DNA of 64,000 bases from Streptomyces venezuelae ATCC 10712 (GCF_008639165.1 NZ_CP029197.1:4468001-4532000); one strand, 5' to 3'; shown: positions 32,959 through 41,883, numbered from the stretch's first letter. The notes: a model not told the origin generated them from the sequence alone. A program made the numbers and translations.

Positions 32959-33810
32959 CTACGAGAGGAAGCCGTCGACCGTCGCCGCCAGCCACTCCCC
33001 GTCGTCGTGCCACGGGAAGTGCCCGCCCCCCGCCAGGACCGCGAGCTCGGCCTTCGGGAACAGTTCCGCGTACGCCGTGGCCGTCGGCACCGGGGTGTTC
33101 GCGTCGCCCTCCCCGGCGACGACGAGCACCGGCCGCCCGAACTCCGCGAACACCGCCCGCGTGGCCTCCGGGTCGAAGGCGCCCGCGCTCGCGTAGACCC
33201 CGGCGGCCTCCCCGTTCCGCTGGAGCGCCACGGCCGCGTGCCGCTCCCGCGCCGCCTCGTCCCAGGTGCCGTGGAAGAACGGCGCGACCGCCTCGAAGGC
33301 CTCGGCGGAACCCCGTCCCGCCGCCAGCTCCTCCAGAGCCGCGTACGCCGGGCCGAACCACGGCTCCCCGCTCCGCAGCCGCGCCGCCGCGAGCCGCTCC
33401 TCCCCGGTCGTCTCCAGACCGACGGCCGCCGTGCCGGGGGTCAGCAGCACCAGCCGGGCGACCCGCTCGGGGTACCGGGCCGTGTAGAGCGCGGCGAGGT
33501 TCGCGCCCGCCGAGTGCCCGAGGAGATCGACCGTGTCGAGCCCGAGGTGCACGCGCAGCGCCTCCACGTCGTCGACGAGCCGGTCGCAGCGGTACGAGGC
33601 CGGGTCCTCCGGCACCCCGGAGGCGCCCGTGCCCCGCAGGTCGAGCCGGATCAGGGTGCGGCGGGCGTCGAGCCCGCCGAGCCCGCCGAGATAACCGGAG
33701 TCCTGCATGGGGCCGCCGGGCAGACAGATCAGCGGATCGCCGGAACCGGACGCGTGGTACGCGAGCAGGGTCCCGTCGGGAGCGGAGAGCGTAGGCATGA
33801 GCGCGACCAT
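32959..33810 (-). CDS. Alpha/beta hydrolase (proline iminopeptidase-like)
   Basis: 283-residue alpha/beta-hydrolase. The oxyanion region is LICLPGGPMQDSGYL, the nucleophile elbow GHSAGANLAALY, the acid residue near VVAGEGDANTP, and the catalytic His GGGHFPWHD. The GGPM...LRGTG pattern resembles proline iminopeptidases and related esterases. ATG at 33810 has GGAGG at 7-nt spacing; a second in-frame ATG at 33798 is less supported. It is divergent from the secreted propeller-like protein. Confidence 0.88.
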   Translation of the reverse strand: MVALMPTLSAPDGTLLAYHASGSGDPLICLPGGPMQDSGYLGGLGGLDARRTLIRLDLRGTGASGVPEDPASYRCDRLVDDVEALRVHLGLDTVDLLGHSAGANLAALYTARYPERVARLVLLTPGTAAVGLETTGEERLAAARLRSGEPWFGPAYAALEELAAGRGSAEAFEAVAPFFHGTWDEAARERHAAVALQRNGEAAGVYASAGAFDPEATRAVFAEFGRPVLVVAGEGDANTPVPTATAYAELFPKAELAVLAGGGHFPWHDDGEWLAATVDGFLS

Positions 33811-33868
33811 GGCAGCGCCTCCGGTGCAGGTCAATCGGGTTTCCCCCGCCCCGTGGCACGCTTGATCC

Positions 33869-34864
33869 ATGCGATCTGCTCTGTGCGCCCTCGGCGCGGC
33901 CGCCGCCCTGGTGCTGCTCCCGGCCGGCCATGCCCGTGCCGAAGGGCAGGAACCCGACCGCGACTTCACCATCGAGGACTCCCGCGTCACCGAGTCCAGC
34001 GGCCTCGCCGCCAGCCGGGCCCACCCGGGGATCTACTGGACGCACAACGACCAGGACGCCCCCCTGATCTACGGCATCGACTCCCGTACGGGAAAGACGG
34101 TGGCGACCCTGACCATGCAGGGCGTCGGCACGCCCCGCGACATGGAGGCCATCGCGGTCGGCCCGGACGGCGACATCTACGTCGGCGACATCGGCGACAA
34201 CCTCGACGGCTCCTGGGACCACGTCTGGATCTACCGCTTCCCCGAGCCGAAGGTCCTCAAGGACCAGAAGGTGGCGGCGAAGCAGTACGTCGTGAAGTAC
34301 GCCGACGGCGCGCGGAACGCCGAGGCCCTCATGGTCCACCCGAAGACCGGCCGGGTGTACATCGCGAGCAAGAACGAGGACGGCGGCGGCCTGTACGCGG
34401 GCCCCGAGCGGCTCTCCGCGTCCGGGACGAACGTCTTCCGGCGCGTCGGCGAGGTCCCGTGGGTGACCGACGGCGCCTTCTCGCCGGCCGGCGACCGGCT
34501 CCTGCTGCGCGGCTACCTCATGGCGCGGGAGTACGCGTGGAAGGACGGACGCCTCGGCGACGAGGGCACATCGGTCGGGGCGCCGTTCCAGGGCCAGGCG
34601 GAATCGGCGACGTACACGACGGACGGCTCGGCCTACATGTTCGGCTCGGAGGGCCGCAACAGCCGGGTGGTGCGGGTGGAGCGCACGGACGCGGGCGGCT
34701 CCTCGGAGAAGCCGGCCGGCACCCCGGCCACGCCCGGCTCACCGCCGTCCCCGCGCTCCCCGGCCGCCGACGGCGAGAAGGGAAACGTCACGGTCGGCTT
34801 CCTGGTCCTCGCGGGCGCGTTCGTCCTCGTCTTCGGTATCAAGCGACTGCTGCGGCGGGGCTGA
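33869..34864 (+). CDS. Secreted, membrane-anchored beta-propeller-like protein
   Basis: 331-residue exported protein. Signal peptide: MRSALCALGAAAALVLLPAG, cleaved near HARA-EG. The mature part has short propeller-blade-like repeats (GIYWTHNDQDAPLIYGIDSR, MEAIAVGPDGDIYVGDIGDN, AEALMVHPKTGRVYIASKNE), a Pro/Ser-rich linker and a C-terminal anchor helix (VTVGFLVLAGAFVLVFGIK) followed by basic residues. Enzyme activity is unknown; related proteins are called hypothetical or WD40-like. ATG at 33869. Confidence 0.8.
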   Translation: MRSALCALGAAAALVLLPAGHARAEGQEPDRDFTIEDSRVTESSGLAASRAHPGIYWTHNDQDAPLIYGIDSRTGKTVATLTMQGVGTPRDMEAIAVGPDGDIYVGDIGDNLDGSWDHVWIYRFPEPKVLKDQKVAAKQYVVKYADGARNAEALMVHPKTGRVYIASKNEDGGGLYAGPERLSASGTNVFRRVGEVPWVTDGAFSPAGDRLLLRGYLMAREYAWKDGRLGDEGTSVGAPFQGQAESATYTTDGSAYMFGSEGRNSRVVRVERTDAGGSSEKPAGTPATPGSPPSPRSPAADGEKGNVTVGFLVLAGAFVLVFGIKRLLRRG

Positions 34865-34877
34865 GCGGCGGACATGC

Positions 34878-34919
34878 CGAAGGGCCCGGCACCGGATGTC
34901 TCCGGTGCCGGGCCCTTCG
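34878..34919. terminator. Strong bidirectional terminator
   Basis: A perfect 19-bp stem starting CGAAGGGCCCGGCACCGGA with a 4-nt loop lies between the convergent propeller-like gene and serC. Confidence 0.85.
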
Positions 34920-34935
34920 CACGTACGACCGACGG

Positions 34936-36054
34936 TTACAGCTTCTCGATGACGTAGTCGATGCAGGCCGTCAGCGCGCGCACGTCCGCCGGGTCGATCG
35001 CCGGGAACATCGCGATCCGCAGCTGGTTGCGGCCGAGCTTGCGGTACGGCTCGGTGTCCACGATCCCGTTGGCGCGGAGCACCTTGGCGACGGCCGCCGC
35101 GTCGATCTCGTCCGAGAAGTCGATCGTGCCGATGACCTGCGAGCGCTTCGCCGCGTCCGTGACGAACGGCGTCGCGTACTTGGACTCCTCGGCCCAGCCG
35201 TACAGCGCGTCCGAGGACTCCTTCGTCCGGGCCACGGCCCAGTCCAGACCACCCTGGCCGTTGATCCACTTCAGCTGCTCGTTGAGCAGGAAGAGGGTCG
35301 AAAGCGCGGGGGTGTTGTACGTCTGGTTCTTCAGCGAGTTGTCGATCGCCGTCGGGAGGGAGAAGAACTCGGGGACGTGCCGGCCCGAGCCGTGGATCTT
35401 CTGCGCCCGCTCCAGAGCGGCCGGGGAGAAGGCCGCGAGCCACAGGCCGCCCTCGGCGGCGAAGGACTTCTGCGGGGCGAAGTAGTAGACGTCCGTCTCG
35501 GTGATGTCCACCGGGAGGCCGCCCGCGCCCGAGGTCGCGTCGACCAGGACGAGCGCGCCCTCGTCGGCGCCCGCGACCCGCTTGATCGGGGAGGCGACAC
35601 CGGTGGAGGTCTCGTTGTGCGTGTACGCGTAGACGTCGACGCCCGCCTCGGCCACCGGCTCCGGGTGGGTGCCCGGGTCGGCGGAGATCACGGTCGGCTC
35701 GGCCAGCCACGGGGCCAGCTTGGCGGCCTTCGCGAACTTGGAGGAGAACTCGCCGAAGGTGAGGTGCTGCGACTTGTTCTCGATCAGACCGTGGGTCGCG
35801 ACGTCCCAGAAGGCGGTGGAGCCGCCGTTGCCCAGGATCACCTCGTAACCCTCGGGGAGCGAGAAGAGGTCACGGATGCCGGTACGTACCTCGCCGACCA
35901 GGTTCTTGACCGGAGCCTGGCGGTGGGACGTGCCGAGGAGAGAGGTGCCGGTGGCGGCCAGGGCGTCCAGCGCCTCCGTACGCACCTTGGAGGGGCCCGC
36001 GCCGAAACGGCCGTCGGCGGGCTTGATGTCAGCGGGAATCTGGATATCAGCCAC
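34936..36054 (-). CDS. serC: Phosphoserine transaminase
   Basis: 372-residue PLP-dependent aminotransferase that makes 3-phosphoserine in serine biosynthesis and also serves pyridoxal synthesis in some bacteria. It is the actinobacterial-type SerC: PADGRFGAGPSKVRTEALDA, TSHRQAPVKNLVGEVRTGI, GNGGSTAFWDVATHGLI, DATSGAGGLP, and the Schiff-base Lys in FAPQKSFAAEGGLW. The GTG at 36054 (MADIQIPADIKPADG) matches the start I know for homologues. It is divergent from the FAD/Fe-S dehydrogenase by 81 bp. Confidence 0.95.
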   Translation of the reverse strand: MADIQIPADIKPADGRFGAGPSKVRTEALDALAATGTSLLGTSHRQAPVKNLVGEVRTGIRDLFSLPEGYEVILGNGGSTAFWDVATHGLIENKSQHLTFGEFSSKFAKAAKLAPWLAEPTVISADPGTHPEPVAEAGVDVYAYTHNETSTGVASPIKRVAGADEGALVLVDATSGAGGLPVDITETDVYYFAPQKSFAAEGGLWLAAFSPAALERAQKIHGSGRHVPEFFSLPTAIDNSLKNQTYNTPALSTLFLLNEQLKWINGQGGLDWAVARTKESSDALYGWAEESKYATPFVTDAAKRSQVIGTIDFSDEIDAAAVAKVLRANGIVDTEPYRKLGRNQLRIAMFPAIDPADVRALTACIDYVIEKL

Positions 36055-36135
36055 GAGGCGGAGAGTATCGGGTCGGGAAGGGGCCGGTCGCCGGATGTCC
36101 GCCCGATGAGACGAGGACTGAGACATCCTGGGCTT

Positions 36136-38985
36136 GTGGGAACACACCAGGAACGGGCCGGGGACGCCGCCCGACTCGCCGCCGAGCTGCGCGCCGCCGT
36201 CGCCGGAGACGTCGACTTCTCCGTCACCGCGCGCGCCCTGACGACGATGGACGCCTCCAACTACCGCCGGGTGCCGGTCGGTACGGTCGCGCCGCGCGAC
36301 GCCGACGACGTGGCGGCGGTCCTGGAGGTGTGCCGGGCGCACGGGACGCCCGTCGTGGCGCGCGGCGCCGGCACGTCCATCGGCGGACAGGCCACGGGGA
36401 CGGGCGTCGTGCTCGACTTCACACGGCACATGGCCCGGCTGGTCTCGCTCGACCCGGAGGGCCGGACGGCGGTCGTCGGCCCGGGGCTCGTCCTCGACCG
36501 GCTGCGGGAGGCGGCCCGCCCGTACGGGCTGACCTTCGGCCCGGACCCGTCCACGCACAGCCGCTGCACCCTCGGCGGCATGATCGGCAACAACGCGTGC
36601 GGGGCGCACTCGGTCGCCTGGGGCACGACGGCGGACAACGTGCGCTCGCTGAATGTGGTGACGTACCGGGGCGAGAGATTGACGCTGGGGCGGGCGGGGC
36701 GGGAGGGGCCGGGTGGACCGGAGGGGGTCGCGGCTTCGGGGGCCGTCGGTTCGACGCTCGCCGGTTCCGGGGCTTCGGGGGCTTCGGGGGCTCCGGCCGG
36801 GCTGCTCGATCTCGTCGGCGGTCACCTCTCCCTCCTGCGGACCGGATACCCGCCCGGGCTGCCGCGCCGGATCTCCGGTTACGCGCTCGACGCGCTGCTC
36901 CCCGAGCGGGGCGTCGACGTGGCCCGGTCGTTCTGCGGCAGCGAAGGCACGTTCGGGGTGCTGACGGAGGCGACGGTACGGCTCGTCCCGCTGCCGGCCG
37001 AGCCGGTGCTCGTGGTGCTCGGGTACGCGGACGAGAGCGCGGCGGCGGAGGCGGCGGCGGGGCTGCTGCCGTACGGGCCGCTCACGGTGGAGGGGATGGC
37101 GGCCGATCTCGTACGGGGCGCCGCCGGACTGCCTCGCGGTGCGGCGTGGCTGTTCTGCGAGGTGGACGGGGAGGGCGCGGCACGGGCGCTGGTCCGGGCG
37201 GCGGACGCGGTCGACTCCACCGTGGTGCGGGACCCGGCGGGGCAGCGGGCGCTGTGGCGGATCCGCGAGGACGCGGCGGGCACGGCGACGCGGAGCCGGG
37301 ACGGCACGGAGGCCTGGCCCGGGTGGGAGGACTGCGCGGTGCCGCCGGCCAGGCTCGGCGCGTACCTGCGTGAATTCCGGGCGCTGCTGGCCGAGTTCGG
37401 GCTGCACGGGGTCCCGTACGGGCACTTCGGTGACGGGTGCGTGCACGTTCGGATCGACTTCGACCTGTGGACGGACAAGGGGGTAGGGGACTTCCGCCGC
37501 TTCTCGGAGGCCGTGGCCGACCTCGTCGTCGCCCACGGCGGCTCGCTCTCCGGGGAGCACGGCGACGGACAGGCGCGGGCCGAACTGCTGCCGAGGATGT
37601 ACGGGAAGGAGCTCGTCGGGCTCTTCGGCGCGGTCAAGGACGTGTGGGACCCGGACGGCGGCCTCAACCCGGGGATGCTCGTCCGCCCCCGCCCGCTCGA
37701 CGAGGGCCTGCGGTTCGCGGGACTGCCCCTGGTGGGCCTCGGAAGGGAGGCGGCCCGCTGCGTGGGCGTGGCCAAGTGCCGCGTGGCAGGACCGAGTTCC
37801 GGACCGGGCGTGATGTGCCCGTCCTACCGGGCGACGGGGGAGGAGAAGCACTCCACCCGGGGCCGGGCGCGACTGCTCCACGAGATGGCGCTCGGCGAGG
37901 TCGTCACGGACGGCTGGCGCTCGGAGGAGGTGCGGGAGGCGCTCGACCTGTGCCTGTCGTGCAAGGGCTGCCGCAGCGACTGCCCGGTGGGCGTCGACAT
38001 GGCGGCGTACAAGGCGGAGTTCCTCGACCGGCACTACGCCGGCCCGCTCGGCTTCCTGCGCCGGCCGCGCTCGCACTGGACGATGGGCCGCCTGCCGCAC
38101 TGGCTCGACGTGTTCGGACGGGGGCTGAACGCCGGGATGCGGCTGCCGTTCGCGGCGCGCCTCGCCGGGGTGACGCCGGAGCGGGCGATGCCGAGGGTGG
38201 CGGACCGGACCTTCACGTCCTGGTTCGCCGAACGCGCCTCGGTCCGCACGGCGGCCCTCACCCTCTGGCCCGACACCTTCACCGACCATCTCGCGCCGGA
38301 GGTGGGCCGGGCGGCGGTCCGGGTCCTGGAGGCGGCGGGCCTGGGCGTGGCACTCCCGCAGGGCCGGGTGTGCTGCGGGCTGACGTACGTGTCGACGGGC
38401 CAGCTGGGGGCGGCGCGGAGGGTGATGCGGAGAACGCTGGACGTGATGGCAGGGGGTGCGGAAGGGGCCGCCGGACCCACGGGGCCCGTCGTGGTGCTGG
38501 AACCCTCCTGCGCGGCGACCCTCCGCACCGACCTGCCGGAACTGCTGCCCGACGACCCGAGGGCGGCCCGCCTGGCGGCCTCGGTACGGACCTTCGCGGA
38601 GGCCCTGGAGACGCTGGCACCGGACTGGGAGCCGCCGCGCCTGGACCGCCCGGTGACCGGCCAGACGCACTGCCACCAGCACGCGGTCCTCGGCGACGCG
38701 GCCGACCGCCGCCTGCGCACACGCGCGGGCCTGACGGGAGACCTCGCGGGCGGGTGCTGCGGCCTCGCGGGAAACTTCGGCTTCGAGCCGGGCCATTACG
38801 AGGTATCGGTCGCGTGCGCGGAGGACCAGCTGCTGCCGGCGCTGAGGGGAGCGGCCCCGGAGGCAACCGTCCTGGCGGACGGCTTCTCCTGCAGGACACA
38901 GATGGGAGACCTGGCGGGCGTCCGGGGCCGACACCTGGCGGAGGTACTGGCGGAGGCGGTGGACGAGGGGGAGACGGGTTCTTGA
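36136..38985 (+). CDS. FAD-linked oxidase / Fe-S (D-lactate dehydrogenase-type) fusion
   Basis: 949-residue fusion of GlcD-like and GlpC-like halves. Residues about 35-220 are a PCMH FAD domain (PVVARGAGTSIGGQATGTGV; TLGGMIGNNACGAHSVAWGT), then a FAD-oxidase C domain (GVPYGHFGDGCVHVRIDFDL; GSLSGEHGDGQARAELLPRM). Fe-S ligands follow: CLSCKGCRSDCPVGVD, with an upstream Cys set near CVGVAKCRVAG. Two CCG domains end the protein (VCCGLTYVSTGQ, GGCCGLAGNFGF). It likely oxidises D-lactate or another D-2-hydroxyacid and passes electrons to the respiratory chain. A Gly/Ala/Ser-rich stretch (near residues 190-220) interrupts the FAD domain. GTG at 36136. Confidence 0.92.
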   Translation: MGTHQERAGDAARLAAELRAAVAGDVDFSVTARALTTMDASNYRRVPVGTVAPRDADDVAAVLEVCRAHGTPVVARGAGTSIGGQATGTGVVLDFTRHMARLVSLDPEGRTAVVGPGLVLDRLREAARPYGLTFGPDPSTHSRCTLGGMIGNNACGAHSVAWGTTADNVRSLNVVTYRGERLTLGRAGREGPGGPEGVAASGAVGSTLAGSGASGASGAPAGLLDLVGGHLSLLRTGYPPGLPRRISGYALDALLPERGVDVARSFCGSEGTFGVLTEATVRLVPLPAEPVLVVLGYADESAAAEAAAGLLPYGPLTVEGMAADLVRGAAGLPRGAAWLFCEVDGEGAARALVRAADAVDSTVVRDPAGQRALWRIREDAAGTATRSRDGTEAWPGWEDCAVPPARLGAYLREFRALLAEFGLHGVPYGHFGDGCVHVRIDFDLWTDKGVGDFRRFSEAVADLVVAHGGSLSGEHGDGQARAELLPRMYGKELVGLFGAVKDVWDPDGGLNPGMLVRPRPLDEGLRFAGLPLVGLGREAARCVGVAKCRVAGPSSGPGVMCPSYRATGEEKHSTRGRARLLHEMALGEVVTDGWRSEEVREALDLCLSCKGCRSDCPVGVDMAAYKAEFLDRHYAGPLGFLRRPRSHWTMGRLPHWLDVFGRGLNAGMRLPFAARLAGVTPERAMPRVADRTFTSWFAERASVRTAALTLWPDTFTDHLAPEVGRAAVRVLEAAGLGVALPQGRVCCGLTYVSTGQLGAARRVMRRTLDVMAGGAEGAAGPTGPVVVLEPSCAATLRTDLPELLPDDPRAARLAASVRTFAEALETLAPDWEPPRLDRPVTGQTHCHQHAVLGDAADRRLRTRAGLTGDLAGGCCGLAGNFGFEPGHYEVSVACAEDQLLPALRGAAPEATVLADGFSCRTQMGDLAGVRGRHLAEVLAEAVDEGETGS

Positions 38986-39023
38986 GGCCCTGGGGGTGAG
39001 CGTGCCTGGTGGGGTGCGGGCGC

Positions 39024-39161
39024 GGCCGCCCTCTTTCCGAGTGTGGCGGCCTCCACCACCGCGTCAAGGGCGCTCCTTCGTCGCGTCGGCTTCGCCGATT
39101 CCGCTGCGCTGCACCCTTGACCCGGCGGCGGAGGCCGCCTTTTCACACTCGGAGGGCGGCC
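39024..39161. repeat. Large imperfect extragenic inverted repeat I
   Basis: GGCCGCCCTC...GAGTGTG...GGCGGCCTCC on the left is mirrored by GGAGGCCGCC...CACACTC...GAGGGCGGCC on the right. Inside, GCGTCAAGGGCG faces CACCCTTGACCC. I recall the GTCAAGGGCG...CGTCGGCTTCGCCG core as a recurrent Streptomyces extragenic element. Confidence 0.75.
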
Positions 39162-39251
39162 GAGGGCCGGGGCCTACGCCGGGCTTCGGGCAGTCCACCG
39201 GTGGCGCTTGCGGGCGACGGGCCGGTGGGTGGGGGCTTGGTTCGTTGCGGG

Positions 39252-39622
39252 GGCCGGTGGGCGCAGTCCGGTGGGGTGGGGGTGCGCGGCAGTTGAATGG
39301 GGCGGCCCGGCTCGGCTCAGCGGCCGACCGCCGTCCTTCGGCCGGGATTCAGGCCCCGCTGGTCTGTCTTGGTGGGTGGTGGGAGCTGGTGGCGTGAGTT
39401 TCTTGCACTTTCACCGCCCGATAAGCGTGATTTGCCTCTAATGTGGCTTGGTTCGGGGCGGGTTACTCGGAGTAGTGCGCAGTTACTCACGCTCCCACCC
39501 ACCGGGAGTGACCAGCGGGGCCTGAAGCCCGACCCCAGTCGGCATTTCGTCGCTGGGCCGGACCCCGACCGCCCCATTCAACGACCGCGCACCCCGAGCC
39601 GACGGAATCCGACCCACCGGCC
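39252..39622. repeat. Large imperfect extragenic inverted repeat II
   Basis: The left arm (39252-39398) and right arm (39486-39622) are complementary over most of their length. Shared blocks include GGTGCGCGG, GTTGAATGGGGCGG, TTCAGGCCCCGCTGGTC and GGTGGG...GCGTGAG. Both arms encode the same short nonsense peptides on opposite strands. The roughly 90-bp centre is lower in GC. Together with repeat I and unstructured sequence this fills the 795-bp gap 38986-39780; no gene is supported there. Confidence 0.78.
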
Positions 39623-39745
39623 ACGAGCTCGCTTGTCGGCCGCGTCGTTGCCGCCCGGCTTGCGTTCATGCGCTCGCAGGTCCAAGTTCCTTCGAAAGTG
39701 GGCCGGTTGCCTGATTCGGGCCTCCGGGACGAGGCGCCCCGTTAC

Positions 39746-39763
39746 TGTCGGCGTGAGCCGACA
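39746..39763. promoter_or_regulatory. Hairpin/operator upstream of the XRE regulator
   Basis: TGTCGGC and GCCGACA form a perfect 7-bp inverted repeat around GTGA, 17 bp before the GTG start of the XRE-type gene and close to GTTACT promoter-like sequence. Autoregulation is plausible. Confidence 0.4.
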
Positions 39764-39780
39764 TTGGGGGTGCCCTCCTC

Positions 39781-40629
39781 GTGGTCAACATCCGCAGCCT
39801 TGATCCGTCCGCCTCACCGCTGGACTACTACGGATCCGAACTCCGCCGCCTGCGCGAGGCCGCCGGACTCGGGCAGAGCCAGCTCGGCGGCATCGTCTTC
39901 TGCACGGGGTCCCTGATCGGCCAGATCGAGACGGCGAAGAAGGTCCCGACCCGCGACTTCTCGGAACGGCTCGACGCGGCGCTCGTGACGGGCGGGTTCT
40001 TCACCCGCCTGGTAGGCCTGGTGCTGAGGAGCCAGCTGCCGAGCTGGTTCCAGCCGTACGCCGAGATGGAGGCGAAGGCGGCGTACATCTCGACGTACCA
40101 GTCGCAGATGGTCTACGGCCTGCTTCAGACGGAGGAGTACGCCCGGGCGGTGCTGGCGACGGGGTTGCCGGACAAGCTCGAAGAGCTGGTGGCGGCGCGA
40201 CTGGAGCGTCAGCGGATCCTGACCTGCGACCGTCCGCCGATGGTGTGGGTGATTCTTGACGAGGCCGCCCTGCGGCGCCCCATCGGCTCCCCTCAGATCA
40301 TGCGTGCGCAACTGGCCCACCTGCTCAGCTTCCGTGAGGAACGCTGGGTGCGGATCCAGGTACTGCCGTTCGCGGCGGGGGAGCACGCGAGCCTGATCGG
40401 CTCTTTCAATGCCCTGCGTTTCGACAATGATCCGGACGTTGTGTACACCGAGGACCTCATCTCCGGGCACATGACGGCCGATCTGGACACGCTGAGGGAA
40501 GCCGCCCTTCGTTACGCTCACTTGCAGGCGTCCGCCCTGTCCGTGGAGGATTCGGCGGAACTGATCATGCGCGTCATGGAGGAGCAGTATGGGGACCGGA
40601 TCGAGCATGACCAGCGTGGAGTGGCGTAA
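39781..40629 (+). CDS. XRE-type regulator (Scr1/DUF5753 family)
   Basis: 282-residue regulator of a large Streptomyces family. The N-terminal helix-turn-helix is YGSELRRLREAAGLGQSQLG followed by VFCTGSLIGQIETAKKVPTR. The DUF5753 C-terminal domain begins near LPSWFQPYAEMEAKAAYIST and includes YGLLQTEEYARAVLA and ILDEAALRRPIGSPQIMRAQ. GTG at 39781 is used. Its 3' end overlaps the DUF397 gene by 41 bp. Such pairs are known as bldB/whiJ-like or Scr1-type antagonist systems in Streptomyces development; targets here are unknown. Confidence 0.9.
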   Translation: MVNIRSLDPSASPLDYYGSELRRLREAAGLGQSQLGGIVFCTGSLIGQIETAKKVPTRDFSERLDAALVTGGFFTRLVGLVLRSQLPSWFQPYAEMEAKAAYISTYQSQMVYGLLQTEEYARAVLATGLPDKLEELVAARLERQRILTCDRPPMVWVILDEAALRRPIGSPQIMRAQLAHLLSFREERWVRIQVLPFAAGEHASLIGSFNALRFDNDPDVVYTEDLISGHMTADLDTLREAALRYAHLQASALSVEDSAELIMRVMEEQYGDRIEHDQRGVA

Positions 40630-40864
40630 GTCCTCGTTCAGCGGCAACACCGGCGGCGACTGCATCGAGTGCGCCCCCCTCGGCCCCGCCACCTGGCTCA
40701 AGTCCTCCCACAGTGGCAACACCGGCGGCGAGTGCGTCGAGGTAGCCGATCTCGTCCCCCACATCGCCGTTCGCGACTCCAAGAACCCCCACGGCCCCCA
40801 CTTCCGCGCCACCCCCGCCGCCTTCGCGGTGTTCGTGGCCGCCGCCGCGCAGGGGCGGTTCTGA
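40589..40864 (+). CDS. DUF397 protein with duplicated core
   Basis: 91-residue DUF397 partner of the upstream XRE protein. The ATG at 40589 has GGAGGAG at 4-nt spacing and overlaps the XRE stop, implying coupling. The family core WRKSSFSGNTGGDCIECAP is followed by a second copy, WLKSSHSGNTGGECVEVAD, then the usual VRDSKNPHGP and AFAVFVAAAAQG end. Most DUF397 proteins have one core; this one carries two, by internal duplication of about 75 bp. Confidence 0.88.
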   Translation: MGTGSSMTSVEWRKSSFSGNTGGDCIECAPLGPATWLKSSHSGNTGGECVEVADLVPHIAVRDSKNPHGPHFRATPAAFAVFVAAAAQGRF

Positions 40865-40884
40865 TCCGGCCCGAATGAGGGGCG

Positions 40885-41742
40885 TCAGTCCCCGCTGACG
40901 ATCTCCCGGGCCATCGCCACCAGCGCCCCCGTCGCCGGGTGCGGGAACGCGTCCCGCCAGGCCAGCACCACCGGCAGCGGTGGCGCGTCCGGCAGGGGGC
41001 GGTACGTGACGCCCGGGTGGGGGTGCAGTGACGCCGTCGACGCGGACGAGACGCCGACGCCCCGGCCCGCCGCGATCGCCGTGAGCCAGTCGTCGGTGTT
41101 CGCCACCGTGACCGTCGCGGCCGGGCGGGCTCCCGCCGGCCAGAGGGTGAGCGTGGTCGTGCCGGAGACCGTGTTCAGGACGACGGTTCCGCCCGCCAGG
41201 TCGTGCAGGGCGAGGTGCGGCCGTTCCGCGAGGGGGCTGTCGGCCGGTACGGCCGCCACTCGTTCCTCGGTGGTGAGTTCCTCGGTGACCAGGCCCGGCG
41301 CATCGACCGCGCCGCGGAGCAGCGCCGCGTCCACCTCGCCCCGGGTGAGTCCCGCCGTGCGGTCGTCGATACGGAGGAGTTCGAGCGGGGTCTCTGGGTG
41401 TTCGCGCTGCCAGCGGCGGAGCAGGGGTGTGGTGTAGGGGCCGAAGGCCGACCACGCGTGTCCGAGGCGGAGCGGGCGGTGCCGCAGGCGGGCCGGGTCG
41501 ACGGCGGCCTCGAAGGCGGCGAGCGCGGCGGCGGCCCGGTCCTGGAAGGCGCGGCCCTCGGCGGTGAGGGCGAGGTGGTGGGTGGAGCGGTCGACGAGCC
41601 GGGCGCCGAGGTGCTGCTCCAGGGCGGCGAGGGTGCGGGAGACGGCGGGTTGGGTGAGGTGGAGCCGGGCGGCCGCCCTGGTGAGGCTGGATTCCTCGGC
41701 GATGGCGAGGAAGCAGCGGAGGTGGCGCAGCTCGATGCTCAT
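40885..41742 (-). CDS. LysR family transcriptional regulator
   Basis: 285-residue LysR-type activator/repressor. The N-terminal HTH is ELRHLRCFLAIAEESSLTRA, AARLHLTQPAVSRTLAALEQ and LGARLVDRSTHHLALTAEGR. A substrate-binding domain follows (LRLGHAWSAFGPYTTPLLRR). ATG at 41742. It is divergent from an EamA exporter, with a near-palindrome in the 147-bp gap, so the exporter is the likely target. Confidence 0.92.
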   Translation of the reverse strand: MSIELRHLRCFLAIAEESSLTRAAARLHLTQPAVSRTLAALEQHLGARLVDRSTHHLALTAEGRAFQDRAAAALAAFEAAVDPARLRHRPLRLGHAWSAFGPYTTPLLRRWQREHPETPLELLRIDDRTAGLTRGEVDAALLRGAVDAPGLVTEELTTEERVAAVPADSPLAERPHLALHDLAGGTVVLNTVSGTTTLTLWPAGARPAATVTVANTDDWLTAIAAGRGVGVSSASTASLHPHPGVTYRPLPDAPPLPVVLAWRDAFPHPATGALVAMAREIVSGD

Positions 41743-41867
41743 GCGTACGGAGCATAACCGCAGCGCAATCGGCATTTCCGGCGCCGCGCGGGGGCTCGTA
41801 GCGTGGGAGGGGAACTCCGGTGACAGTGGACCGATGGTGCATTATTCTGGACTGGAAGTTCAATGCA

Positions 41868-41883
41868 ATGAACACTTGAGGAG
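41868..41883. promoter_or_regulatory. Near-palindrome between LysR and EamA genes
   Basis: GTTCAATGCAATGAAC has arms GTTCAATG/CAATGAAC that pair at 7 of 8 positions. It lies about 6 bp before the GAGGAG ribosome-binding site of the EamA gene. It is a candidate LysR-type or other repressor binding site. Confidence 0.4.

Noticed and set aside
32146..36135. Open frame of several kilobases extending upstream of the FAD/Fe-S dehydrogenase
   Set aside because: It crosses serC and other minus-strand genes with a meaningless Arg/Gly-rich translation. The dehydrogenase start is placed at GTG 36136 where family similarity begins.
38986..39780. tRNA or structured RNA gene in the 795-bp gap
   Set aside because: No cloverleaf with a T-loop GTTCRA motif could be found; the structure present is explained by two inverted repeats.
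39297..39803. Overlapping open frames of about 60-170 codons on both strands
   Set aside because: Their similar peptides arise because the two arms of an inverted repeat are read on opposite strands; there is no ribosome-binding site or family match.
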